Under the pieces are notes generated by a model that had not been told where the DNA came from, made no database searches, and saw only the letters and a program-made list of their open reading frames with translations. Shown in pieces: positions 10,156-29,571 of a stretch of DNA of 64,000 bases. The stretch covers positions 9,362,001 through 9,426,000 of the forward strand of contig CM034130.1 in NCBI GenBank assembly GCA_019914995.1. Direction: 5' to 3'. This DNA is from Acanthochlamys bracteata (Eukaryota > Streptophyta > Magnoliopsida > Pandanales > Velloziaceae). The translations under genes were made by a program, and so were the position numbers. Numbering within the stretch: position 1 is the first letter of the stretch; each line of letters starts with the position of its first letter.

Positions 10156-12585
10156 ACTTCGGTGAATCTTAGAGTTAAGAATTTGGGATCTAAGAATTTA
10201 TGTTTGTAGATACTTTTGGGCTTTCGTTTAGCCCAATTTAGACTGTTTCGACCCATTTCTATTTCTCGGAGAGTGAAGATATTTCAACTTTTTGATGGTT
10301 TAATAAATTAATTAGCCGTTCAATTTAATTTGTTCAAGTTCGAGTCCAAATTTTGACTAATTCAGATCAAATTCAGGTGCGTGTTCTTGACCTGGTCCAG
10401 TACCATTTTGCAGTGAAAAATACGAGAAGCATGTGTTTGTGGTCCCCTTCTCTGTATAAAGAACTCTACCGATATTGCTTTAAGTTAAACTGTAACCTAA
10501 CCGCGAGTGACTGGACCTAGAGAAACACCGTTTATCTCGTTATCAACATGTCTCCTTACATACACGAAACAGAATCAAAGTGAAGACGTGGCAGGTTACT
10601 AATTATTATCATGTCCTATAAAGATGGACAGTAATCTTAAATTACTGGGGCCCACTAATTTGAATGGTGCTAAAAGTTAGTCATCGTAAGTTGGTTTCGT
10701 GTTTGCTGTATGGAAACAAACATAATATTAGAAAAACTTCACACTATTTCATTATCCCTTTGCTTGACTGAACACTCTCCGAAGACCCAGGCTTTACCTT
10801 TTTCTTTTATAACAAAAACAAAAATTTCTTTTTGCAACATATCATAATTATTTTACGATTTGATACCTTGTTTCTAATGTTTTCGTTTCTTATCTCAATT
10901 AACTAATAATGTTTTAGGAATATGGTACACATTATTTACTTAATCAGTACTATAAGTAGTACATATATATGATTGATATCTCTTTGTCGTACTGTATGTG
11001 TGTTAAATAAACAGCTCATACAATAAAGGTATGAGTTGGAAACTTATGAGCGACAAAAAGTGCAGTTTTGGTACGTTCACGAAAATTTGTAATCTAATTA
11101 AATAGTAATTATAACTTATTATATATATGTTAAATATCTACTGTGTTTTAAAATGAAATGGATAGCCTCGTCACTTTCATAGTGTTCTCTCAAAATTGAG
11201 CGTTAGATGAAAATAACCTGACAGTTTTAGGTGTTTGAGTGCGATATATTTCTGAGAAAATGACATATAGAAAAAGCTTAGAATTGGTAGTTCTGGTTTT
11301 GATGAGAAAATATAAAGTTGAACAACAATCAAAAGCATTGATTTTGTTTTTCATCAGAAAACTTCTTTACTCAAAAACTTGTTGCTTGTTTTGTTCTTTA
11401 GTAAGAAGTTGGCCAACGACTGGTTTATTGATTTCTTCATTTTTGGTGAATTTTCTTGTTGATTTTTAAAATTTTGACGTAAGAATCAATCCAACAAACG
11501 CGTGGATTTGTATTTCATTATGTTTGTATAAAGATTTCTACACTAATATAAGGCATTAAAAGTTATAAATATTTGATTTCTCGTGTTAAGCATTGAAATA
11601 TGACTATTACGAATTTACGTGACCCATGGCATCATTGTAACACCTTATTTCATTTGGAAAAGAAAAACAAAAGAAACTATCCATGAAATTAGTTCGAGAG
11701 AAACTACGGAAAAATTCTGTATATATTCAACTTTCAATTTGGAAAAAAAGTATTTTTTAGATTTTTTTGAAAAATTATAAAAAAGTAAAAAAAACTTGTA
11801 TAAATTTTAATATATGATTTGCAATTTTAGAAATAAAAAAAATTATTATATAAAAAATAAAAAAATAATTGAGAATTTTAATAGCGCCTAATAAAAGTCA
11901 TGTTTTTTGGGAATCTACTTCGCAAAAAACCATGTTTGAATCAACCCATCTTAACACAGAAATTTATTGCAATATAAATTTTCGTTCCATTATTTAGGGG
12001 TAGGATAAAAATTCGAGTAAGTATGATGGTAAGTATCTCTTCGAAATTAATGCGTTGATTAAGAAGCTTTTTAATGATTGTAAGAATAATAAATGGAGGC
12101 ACTCATAGGTCGTCAAAGAATTCTCAAGGCCTATTATTTTAAAGTAGTGGATTGGTCTTGCAAATATCTCAGAAATTACAGAATTGAAGTCCTTTTTTTG
12201 CTAAAATAACAAACACAGACGAAAAAGAACAAGTAAGAAACGTATGCACCTACTTGAGCTACAAATCCAAGAAAACAAAGAAGAGTTCCTTTTTCGTAAA
12301 TTTCCTACCGATTCATTCGCACAAAAGCAGAGAGAAATAAAGATTAAAAAATTCAATATGTTTTTTTCTTTTTATAATTGAGCACTGGTTTTAGGGTTTT
12401 AAAAGCCTACAAACACAACAGACGTCCCTTCTCTGTCCTTTTCTCCTCTCTCTCTCTCTCCCCTACTTGTCCTGAGAAAAACCAAACCATCTCAACCTTC
12501 TCTTCTTCTTCTTCAGTTCTTCTTCCTTGCTGTTGTTTGACTTGTTTCTGAACAAGAAGAAGAAGCAGAAGAATCTTGAACTCAA
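10156..12585. other. 2.4-kb AT-rich intergenic region
   Basis: Holds the 3' UTR of the peptide gene on the left and the promoter and CT-rich 5' UTR of the receptor kinase on the right (CT repeat about 12449-12462, then CTTCTT runs). The middle, around 11690-11900, is very AT-rich with A and T tracts. I see no convincing gene; the 76-codon reading frame at 11239-11469 has no recognisable feature. Confidence 0.5.
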
Positions 12586-15500
12586 ATGTCTCGCCTTCTT
12601 CTTTTTCTAATTTCTGCAAACCTTCTTCTTGAAATCTCGGCCGTTGGTTTAGAATCAGACCGTTCTTCTCTTCTCTTATTCCGGCAATCAGTGGGTCCAC
12701 ATTTACCGTTTAACACTTCGTCGAACCCTTGCTCATGGCGCGGTGTCACGTGCCGGTCCGGTCGGGTGTGGGCCCTACGTCTCCCAGGTTCTTACTTATC
12801 TGGTTCAATACCTGCTGGCACCATCGGTAATCTCACTGCCCTCCATACACTATCTCTCCGTCTCAACTCTCTCACCGGTGCACTCCCTTCCGATTTCGGT
12901 AATCTGACCGGGTTGCGTAATGTTTACCTCCAAGGGAACCGATTCACTCAAACAGGTCCGCTTCCTCCGAACCTGGTTCGACTCAATTTCGCCGGAAATA
13001 ATTTATCTGGTTTGATTCCGGAACAGCTTTCCAATTTGACTAGATTAGGTGTTCTGTTGTTGGAGAGGAATAATTTCTCAGGCGAGATTCCCTCCGGTTT
13101 TGGGAACCTTGGTTCGTTAACCCAGTTCAATGTTTCCTACAACAATCTCACCGGCCCGATTCCGGTTGGTCTTCGCAGAATGGGCCGTGATTGTTTTCTG
13201 GGGATGAGGGGTTTGTGTGGCGAACCGCTCGGCCCCTGTCCTGACGGCATTTCGCCGGCGCTTTCGCCGGGATCACATATAGTGCCTATACCTGTGGGAC
13301 CTCCTGCAAACAGAGGACGTAAACTATCTGGCGGAGCAATTGCAGGAATAGCTGTTGGTTCGGCTCTAGCGGTTTTGGTTGTGTTGGCATTACTGATATT
13401 CTGCTGTCGGAGTAAAGAAGAGCGTAGTAAATCACGGTCCGCAGAGGCTTCTTCTGTCCCGAAGGCCAATGGTGCTGGTGCTGCAGCAGCATCTTCTGGT
13501 GCTACAGCAGCAGCTGCTGCGCCAGCGGCTGGAAGAGCTGTGGTCAGCGGAAAGAGTGAGCGTAAAAGATTGGTTTTTGTTGGAGGAAAACAGGGTCCAT
13601 TTGATTTGGAGGATCTGTTACGGGCATCGGCAGAGGTTCTAGGTAAGGGAACCTTTGGAACGGCATATAAGGCTGTGCTTGAGGGAGGAAGTGTTGTGGC
13701 GGTGAAGCGATTGCGGGATGTGATTCTTGGAGAAAATGAGTTTCGGGAGAGGGTTGAGAGTGTTGGAGCAATGGAGCACCGGAACCTTGTTAAGCTTCAA
13801 GCCTACTATTACAGCAAGGATGAGAAGCTGCTTGTCTATGATTACATGGCCATGGGCAGCCTTTCGTCTCACCTACATGGTAAATTTCCTTTTTTTGTAT
13901 TTCACCTACTTGCTTGCTTTCTTTTTGAATTGAAAATGTAGCCTTCTTGTTGTTTGCTTGAGTCTAAATCTCGGTCAATATTGGCTGTATATTTAGTTGT
14001 TAGGTCATTATTGAGTAATCTAGAGACAGATTATACTTTGATATAATATGGCCTTCAATTTTTTGTTTGGGTGTTGAATTTGTTGACATTTTAGCTGTTG
14101 ATGTTAGTCTGATGGATGTTTGGTACATCCAATACTTAATCTGGAAGGATGGCTTAGTTATTTAATTACATTGTTGTTCTTGAAATTGTGTAGCTTATAT
14201 TGCTTTTTCTTGAATTAGTGTGTTGTTATGAGACTCAGTCTTGGTCTATACTTGAATTTTTCTCTAATTTTGTAAGGGACTGCAAGGTACATTGATTTTG
14301 TTACTTCGTCCTTTTGTTTTCTTATCTTTCATAGAATTTGTGAGTCTCAATATATAGTACTTCAAAAATTCATTCTTCTGGAGAGTAGTAGGGTGATTTA
14401 ACATTTGCAATAAAGTGGTAGAGTGACAGTGGTGGGAAATACCTAGTTGTTTCTTTGCCAATATTTGCTTTTGTAAATGTATTTAGTAAATCATACATCA
14501 TCTTTAGCTGCTAAAACACTCATGGACTATTATATGCGTCTAGAAGTGGATTATCTAGGCACTAAGCATGCTATTTCGGTTCTCGCTTTTCTTAAAATCT
14601 AAACTTACATGGTTTTGAATCTTTTGAGATTTTTGGATGCTTCCTTCCTACATGTACGTTGTTATCTGAAATATAGGGGTTTTGTTAACTAGGCTAATAC
14701 TCCAAACATGGTGGATATACATGGCAACGACATGTTTAAAATTCTTTTAATTTTCACAGCCTATATCTGCTTTTGTTAGTCGATATCTTTCTCCAATTTA
14801 GATGTTCAATTCTGATATTCAATTCTCTGAGGATACTCTTCGCAATGGTATAACTTTGATATTGTCACCTATGGCTTCATTAACTTATGATACTTTGGTG
14901 AGTATCTGCGGTAATGTTTGCTGGTATAGTGATTATTGGTAATGATTGATTTTTTCATCATGCTTCATGGCAAGTGGCTTTTTCTCCTAGATATTTTTTT
15001 GTTTTTCTCTACATATATTTATTAAAAAGTGTTACATTTTTGTACGTCTTATTCATAATGTATGTTGACATGGGCTGAAGGTTACATACCGTGACTCTTG
15101 TTCTTGATTTTACTGACTGCTGGTTCTTTTTCCATTAACATAGCAAACAAAGGATCTGGCCCTGCTCCACTTGATTGGAAGACACGAGCTCGTATTGCCC
15201 TTGCTGCTGCTCGTGGAATTGCGTACATTCATTCATCCAGCCATGATGCTTCCCATGGGAACATAAAATCATCCAATGTCCTTCTTGATGAGGCAAATGA
15301 CGCATGCCTATCTGATTATGGCCTTGCTCACCTTGTCAGCTCTTCAGCCAACCCTCCTCGTGCTGCTGGTTACCGTGCTCCAGAGGTCACTGATTCCCAC
15401 AAAATTTCACAAAAAGCAGACGTGTACAGTTTTGGTGTGCTATTACTGGAGCTAGTAACTGGTAGGGCCCCAGCTCAGGCTGTGCTCAATGAAGAGGGCG

Positions 15501-15772
15501 TGGACCTCCCTCGTTGGGTGCAGTCGGTGGTCCGTAATGAAGGAAGATCAAAGGCATTTGATCCCGAGCTACTTGGTTACCAAAATGTAGAGGATGAGAT
15601 GGCGCAAATGCTTCAGCTCGGTATTGATTGTACTGCACAGTATCCAGACATGCGACCGCTGATGTCAGAGATTTTGACTCGGATTGAAGGGACTTGTCGC
15701 TCAAATCCAGAAGACAGGAACCAAGATCAACATCTTGGTGAACACCCTGACATCGACAATGATCATAACTAG
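12586..15772 (+). CDS. LRR receptor-like kinase, RLK902/RKL1 type (atypical kinase)
   Basis: Two exons, 12586-13879 and 15144-15772 (1923 nt, 640 residues), with the intron at the position usual for this subfamily. A signal peptide (MSRLLLFLISANLLLEIS) is followed by an LRR N-terminal cap with the paired Cys motif NPCSWRGVTC and about five leucine-rich repeats. A Pro-rich stretch precedes a membrane helix (about residues 250-270, ending IFCCRSKEE), then an Ala-rich linker and the kinase domain. The glycine loop LGKGTFGTAYKA and the VAVK lysine (residue 374) are intact, but the HRD motif is HGN (SHGNIKSSN) and DFG is DYG, so catalysis is doubtful. APE is present (YRAPEV). Arabidopsis relatives are annotated as probable inactive receptor kinases acting in plasma-membrane immune signalling; that role here is inferred. 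Confidence 0.93.
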
Positions 15773-17044
15773 TCATCAATTGGACTGAGTCAATCTGATT
15801 AATTCAAGTCTGCTAAAGCTGCGCAATGTGCGGTTTCTTATTGCTAAGGCTAGTTAGCTATGCTCTCTAGAATCATATGTGGATGAATCTAATCTTAGGT
15901 GTGGGCCTTAAGTCAAGTCTCATTTCATTGGTTAGGAAGTGTTAACTGTTCCTTGGTTTTTTCATTCTGTCACATGGCAGTGGGCGTTGATTGTGCCTTG
16001 TGGTAACTGTTTTTTTATTTATTTAAAATTTAAATTTATTTCTCTGTTGATTTGATTGTAAGACTGGACGATTGTAGCTCAGTTTATTTATGTAATTAGA
16101 GTACCTTTTTCTTCCATCTCGATCTCCTCGTTGGCTTTGATTGTTATCGATGCTGGCTCAAATTTGTTGGAGAGAAGATTTGGTGATGTGTGATGGCACT
16201 TTAGGGGCCAGCAGGTATTAACAGTTACAGAGCCAGAGAGCATATGGTGATTATTGCGGTTCGTTTTGCTTTTATTATATGCTGTTGATAATTGTTGAAA
16301 CCTCAATCATTGTTTCTGATTCGGATTTTTATTATTTCTGCATCCTTGCCTGTTCAATGAATTTATGGCTGTTGTACAAATGTTTATGCTTGATTTAAAT
16401 GAAAATTTCAGTTCATTGAATGCTATAGTTTGAGTTTTTTACAGTATATTCGTAGTGTTCTGCAACATTACTACAAAGACGAAAGAACTCATTTTCATCT
16501 TTATCAAGTTGTTGCTTCTGAAATTGAAAAGGGACATCTAATGTGCTTGTGATGGAAATCTAATGTGCCTCTCAGTAGCTTAAAAAACTTGCCAGAAGCT
16601 TATCTCCTCCGTGAACAAAAGTTCTCAATGAAATGGGGGCTTTTGAATATGCAATAAAATAGAAAATATGGAGCTTTTTAAGTGCGAGGTTATGGGTCCA
16701 GGAATCAAAGGCACAAATGAGAAGAATGGGTTCTTAACAGCAAGAAAAGATCCAGTCACGGAGAAGGAATGCGAATAACACCTGCAACATACCTGATTAA
16801 GCATGAAGTAACTAAATTATAAAGATGGATCCGCTTTTATCGGCCCGGTCCAAACTCCAACCGACAAAAAAACCGAACAGTTTCTATCGGCATACGTCTT
16901 CTTTCTAATCTCCAGAAGCTCCCGTTCACTGCCTTTTGTTTGTTCCCTCCATCTTTATAATATTTCCATCCACATTTTTATTCTTTTTGTCTGAACTTCT
17001 GCTTCTTCTTTGGATCTCTATCTGAAAATTTTCCGATATCTGCA
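15773..17044. other. Receptor kinase 3' UTR and phosphoglucomutase promoter
   Basis: T-rich sequence after the stop probably holds the kinase 3' UTR to about 16100. The remainder leads into the 5' UTR of the phosphoglucomutase remnant. No other gene was recognised. Confidence 0.5.
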
Positions 17045-24347
<7,303 letters not shown>

Positions 24348-25075
24348 GTTCTCTTTCAGTAAAATAGTGAAAGCGTAGTGGCCACTTTTTGTTTAAAATA
24401 ATTTTGGCTATGGTGCGTAACTGGATTCAATGTCCCATGTATAGTTGATGCACCCAAAGTTTTGGTACCTGAATGGTACTTTTTTCGACTTCGCGTGTTA
24501 CTCTTGGGTTTCTCCATTGTAAAAGTTTATACAAGACTTCCATAAAATTTTCAGTAATTTTCATGAATAAAAAGATATGAATATGTTCAATGAACACAGG
24601 TGCATTGTTCTTTTCTGTATTTTGCCATGTGAAAAGAAAGCACAAAAAAAGGTAATCCATTTGTAGGCATCCTCCACTTAGTGGAATATAATCGCTTCAG
24701 AAGTTTAGTGGAGATTTCTGTTCTGCTAGTGCGGGTCAAGAGAATTTGATTTGTTCTTTTGATAATGAAGTTATTTCCATAGTGAAAAGATAACAGGCAG
24801 AAAACTTAACCGTTTCAATACTTGACATTATTTAACTGAGCATTCCCATTTGATTCCTGAAGAAAAAAAAATGCAAAAGACAACATTAAGTTCGAAAATG
24901 GACACTGATAACATTATACCTAACAACAACCAGCAAATGCTCCACAACGCAGAAAGACTAAAGCCGAAGAGGCAAACTGGCAAAAGCATTGCCGTAGCAA
25001 TGAACTATCTATAAAACTGAAACCGGTTATTATTAAGATGACAACACTCCTCAAACTGCTGGCAGATTTCATTCA
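24348..25075. other. Tail-to-tail spacer between PGM remnant and glutamine synthetase
   Basis: Holds the 3' ends of two convergent genes. I see no coding sequence. Glutamine synthetase 3' UTR sequence probably occupies about 24870-25075. Confidence 0.5.
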
Positions 25076-27335
25076 TTAGTTGTTTGGTTTCCAGAGGATA
25101 GTTGTCTCAGCAATCATCGAAGTCACCACGTACGGATCCATGTTTGAAGCTGGACGACGGTCTTCAAAGTAACCTGTCCAGACAATAAAAGATAAAAATT
25201 GATCAGAAGAACTGCATTGAGTGGAGAAGTTTTTGGTTGAAATGTTTTCAGTGAAGCGTTTGAATCAACCTTTGCCTTCTTTTTCAGTGTCGCGACCAAC
25301 CCTTATGGATGCTCCACGGTTTGCTACTCCCTGTAGTAAATAATTCAAATCGAAATTCAATCGACAGAACAAAGAACTCGAAATTTGGCTGGTCATTGTT
25401 ATAGAGATTTGTAGGCAGTACCCATTTGAAGGTGTTGATATCAGCTGTCTCATGTCGTCCAGTGAGGCGCCGCTCATTGCCTTCACCATAAGCAGCAATG
25501 TGCTCCTTGTGCCTCATGCCAAGCTTCTCAATTGCCTTCTTGATTACTTCATACCCTCCTTCACTTCTCATAGATTTGGTGCTGAAACACAACAGAAATC
25601 ACCAGAAATGAGCCTTAAATTAGACTCTCCAAGCAAAATTTTCACTTAAGATGATTGCTTCATTCATACGGAAAGATTTTACCTGTAGTTTGTGTGCGCA
25701 CCAGCACCGTTCCAGTCTCCCTAAATCAAAGTCAAGTAACAATTTTAGAAACCAGGCTCACTGAATTCATATATATAATAAATGGGATTGGGAAAACCTA
25801 TTCGGACCTTGATCGGTTTTGGATCGAATGACAATACAACTCCAGCTATCTCAGTGATCCTCTGGTTGAAAACAGAAACCAGTTTAGAGCAAAGCATAAG
25901 TGACATGTATAAGCAAAGTTAATACGGGGTATGTAACAGGATGATCGTTTAAAATCACCTCAAGGATGTAACGAGCAATCCAGAGTTGATCTCCTGCAGA
26001 GATACCAACAGCAGGTCCAACTTGGAACTCCCACTAACAAATATACGACAAGAAAGACTTAGCAACAACAAACACTAATGAAGAGCTAGCCAGAAACATG
26101 AGGAAAACAAAGAACATATGCCTTACTTGTCCTGGCATGACTTCTCCGTTGATACCACTAATGTTTATACCTGCATACAGGCAGGCTTTGTAATGGGCAT
26201 CAACTATGTCACGCCCAAATGACTTATCAGAACCAACACCACAATAGTAAGGACCCTGCCACAAGCATAACATACATTGAGCCAGTTGACATCAAGTTTT
26301 AGATAAGAAAGAAAACTGCAAACATAAAAAATTTGGTGGGAATCAATACCTGCGGACCAGGGTATCCTCCAATAGGCCATCCAAGAGGCCAATTGACATC
26401 TTTCTGAAGGAGAGTATACTCTTGCTCGAGGCCAAACCTATCCGAAATGCAGGAAAAAGGTTTTGATTTATACTAGGATCCTTAGATAACGCAAGTTAAA
26501 GAATGAAATGTACGAAATACAACTACAAGAAAACTTGTGAACTATTACTAACCAAGTCTCTTCTTTAGCAACATCAGGATGGCTGAAAGTTTTGGCAGCA
26601 TTGTGCCTCTTGTTAGTTGGAAGCGGTTCTCCTTGTGGCGTATAGCAGTCGCACATGACCTTTTAACAAGTACAACAAATCAAACACTCTAAATTTTCAT
26701 AAAATCCGAAGGTTCTATGTAATTTCTTGAATGAAAAAGCTATATCTGAACTCACAAGAATGTTGTTTCCCCTTCTGAATGGATCCTTGAAAATGGCTTG
26801 CGGGCTGCGTAAACACAATCCAAATACCAAACAAATTTTCAAGTACAAGACAAATGAATAGAAATCAATGCGAAAATAAGGCGTTAGATTTATTACTATA
26901 GGATCACTTCACTGTCCTCTCCTGGAGCTTGGCCTGTGCTTGATCCATCATAGTTCCATTTCGGAAGCTTGCTAGGATCAGTAACTGGCCCCGAAAGCGT
27001 CTGTTTGACGGAAACATATATGTTTAAGAAATTCTTCAGAAAAACAAACACATGGTAGTAAAAATTTCCATATCCATGACTAGCTATACTTAATTACCCT
27101 TGCTTTGCTCCTCATGTCCATTCCAGAACCTCCAACCCTGATCATCACGGCATAAAAATTAGTAACAATCAAATAGAAAAAAAGTGGAAATATGCGATTG
27201 AATTAGCTAGGCATATATAGTGAATGAATGAATGGAAATAATATTGAAATGATTAACAGACCAGATGTATTCGACGATGATTTTCTCCGTGTGATCAGAA
27301 AGGTTGAGGTTGATGAGATCAGTGAGGAGAGCCAT
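25076..27335 (-). CDS. GLN1: Cytosolic glutamine synthetase (GS1)
   Basis: Joins ammonium to glutamate with ATP to make glutamine, the entry point of nitrogen assimilation. Thirteen exons on the minus strand: 27262-27335, 27098-27137, 26897-27000, 26756-26804, 26553-26659, 26350-26437, 26127-26255, 25959-26033, 25808-25861, 25683-25720, 25422-25581, 25270-25330, 25076-25173; 1077 nt, 358 residues, close to the usual 356. It starts [10 protein letters not shown] with no transit peptide, which separates it from plastid GS2. Family signatures are all present: [33 protein letters not shown] for substrate and ATP binding, and [10 protein letters not shown] near the C-terminus. It ends ILWKPNN, two residues beyond the common WKP end. 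No lesions were found. A TATA box lies upstream at 27459-27465. Confidence 0.97.
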
Positions 27336-28859
27336 GGATGGAAAACCAAGAACCAGAAAACTACAGAGATTGAGGGGTTATTAGTTGTTTCAGTAGAGAA
27401 TGAATTGACAACGAAGGAGGGTTGAGAATTGTGGAGGGAAGACAAGGGGAGCCAGTGAATTTATAACCAGAAAATTTTAATTAAAATATATTAGATTCTT
27501 TTCTTACTTGTTCTTTTTCTCTTTAAATTATAATCAAAAGTCTACAGTCTTTTAAATAGTTTTAAGTTAAATGATTAAAAGAAATTAAATGGTAATGATT
27601 ATTAAAAGCAATGCAAATTGTAAGTTTTGACTTTGATAATGAAAAGAAAATTGCTAGTTGTTTTCCTTTCAAAAAAAAAAGAAGGGAAAGAAAAGCTGAT
27701 GCTTCAAAGTAGCAATACAAGTTGCGTTCATTTTGGTCAAAAAAATTTATGATAATCGAAGCGTGGAGTTTGACGTAATAATTAAGGTTACATTAGAAAA
27801 TATTTGTAAAAAAAATTAAACAAAATTTACTTTAAAATATTGTTTAGAAATAAATTTATTTTAAATTTAGAATAAACAACTCCGAACGACCCCGTTCTTG
27901 TTTTAAGATATAGGAAGTTAGTGCGAGTATTTTTTTTGTTTTTCTTTTAAAAATCCTAATTAGAAATTGGACTCCTCTATAATTTGAATAATTTCTTGTT
28001 GAACTTTCTAAGTTTGGAAATGGTTTTTCACTTTGATCGCGTGATACCGAAAACCCAAAGAGCGAAAGAAATAATAATCAGAAAAAGAAACAGAGGTATT
28101 TTTTATGTTTCAGTTTCTGCTTCGTCACCATTATTGAATTAGGAATCACACTTCTCTAGAGAATTAGAATATTATAATCATCAATCATTACATTCCCAAC
28201 TAAACTTGTGAATTTTTAATAATTTTCGCAATAAATTTTAGATATCTTTTGATTAATGTTTTATTTTTAATTCTTGAAAGTTACAAACTCTGCTTATGAG
28301 AAAACAAATTTGGGGTTGTGTTTGACATTTTCGTATAATGATGACTAGAAGCCATTTATTATTGCATACATAGAATATACAGCAGTTGACTTTGAGATTC
28401 ATTACCGCTTGTTCAGAATTATTTAAAATAAATACTTTTAAAAGTTCATTTTAAAACTTTTCAAATAGTAAAGCATATTTTTTAATTAAAAATAAAAACT
28501 ATAAATATAAAAATTTTGTGACGTATAATTTATCTATATCTTTTAAAAATTAAAAAAATTTTAAAACACTATGAAAAATGAAAAGTTAAAATAAAGTTGA
28601 AAAATCAATCCAACCGTAACGCCAAACATGCAATTAATTGACATACATGTTAACATTTTTTTTTAGATAGCTTTGAAAATAATGAATTATATTGCAGCAG
28701 CAAGTTTTCAATTAATTCTAAAATAATATTCTTTTCTTTGATGATAGTTATATGACTAGCTATTCAGTTTCAAAGCTATTGATCATGAAAGCAACAGAAC
28801 ATCAATAAACTACCTGTTTGGTGGAAGAAAAACAAAACAAACAGAAATGCAAGACGTAC
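27336..28859. other. AT-rich upstream region of glutamine synthetase
   Basis: From about 27480 to 28720 the sequence is strongly AT-rich with many A and T runs, typical of plant promoters and decayed small transposons. I see no gene on either strand. Confidence 0.5.
27459..27465 (-). promoter_or_regulatory. TATA box of glutamine synthetase
   Basis: The minus strand reads TATAAAT here, about 125 bases upstream of the ATG at 27335. That allows a 5' UTR of roughly 90 bases. Confidence 0.5.
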
Positions 28860-28914
28860 CTGTAAAGATCAGATGATTGTTCTTCAGGTTGCACAGCACG
28901 AAAACCTTTCATGA
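28860..28914 (-). other. Orphan exon-like segment with strong splice borders
   Basis: On the minus strand a 55-nt segment is bounded by TATTGCAG| and CAG|GTACGT, both near-consensus. It reads MKGFRAVQPEEQSSDLY plus two bases with no stop. It lies between the VAC14 3' end and glutamine synthetase. It could be an upstream or alternative exon of glutamine synthetase, a distal 3' exon of VAC14, or a relic. I do not recognise the peptide. Confidence 0.35.
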
Positions 28915-29571
28915 CTGCAATACGAAATTGCTGTCTTACAACTCTTCGAATGCCATCAGAGAATTCAATTTTAGCAAGAAAAAATATCTAATACAAACCC
29001 AAAAGATAAAAATTTCCAATATTGTTCTTCAGAAGATTTTAGCTTCAAGATGTAGTCATCTTACAAAAAGCGACACTTTTTTTGTCTCAAGTGCTATAAG
29101 TGGAAGTCCATCATTTACAACATAATTCAAATATCTTGGAAAGAATAGTGGAATAATAATACATGAGGGTGATGGAGAATATACATGAGTGAATAATCTT
29201 CAACATTGATGCAACAATAAACTACGGTACCCAACTCATAAACTTGCAATGTACATAAATAGGCCTATTTGGCACTACCTGATTCAGCTGAACATAATAA
29301 CAACCAGCTGAATCGTTCAGCCTGAATGTACCCCTTCCTTCACACGGACTTCACAAGAAAAAATGTTAAGAACCGTATGAGTTCAAAAAGGAGACGGTCT
29401 ACTTGTTTAAAATCAATCCCATCTCGCTTCACCCGACATTCCTGCATAATCCAATCAATCTTTTAAACTATGCATCCGATCTATGATTGTAATAGGCTTT
29501 CAATACTGATGTCGGCAGATGCTGCTCGAAGAACTGAAATAAATTTTACATATTCTTCAATGCAGCAGTTG
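28915..29571. other. VAC14 3' UTR region
   Basis: Sequence downstream of the VAC14 stop on the minus strand. No coding sequence is recognised, and several short reading frames here have no support. Confidence 0.45.

Noticed and set aside
10321-10360. GTTCGAGTCC-like words resembling a tRNA T-arm
   Set aside because: No acceptor stem, D-arm or anticodon arm could be built around it. Similar words near 34195 and 50145 also failed.
12407-12700. Antisense reading frame over the receptor kinase start
   Set aside because: It is rich in Glu, Lys and Leu because it mirrors the CT-rich 5' UTR and signal peptide; no independent feature.
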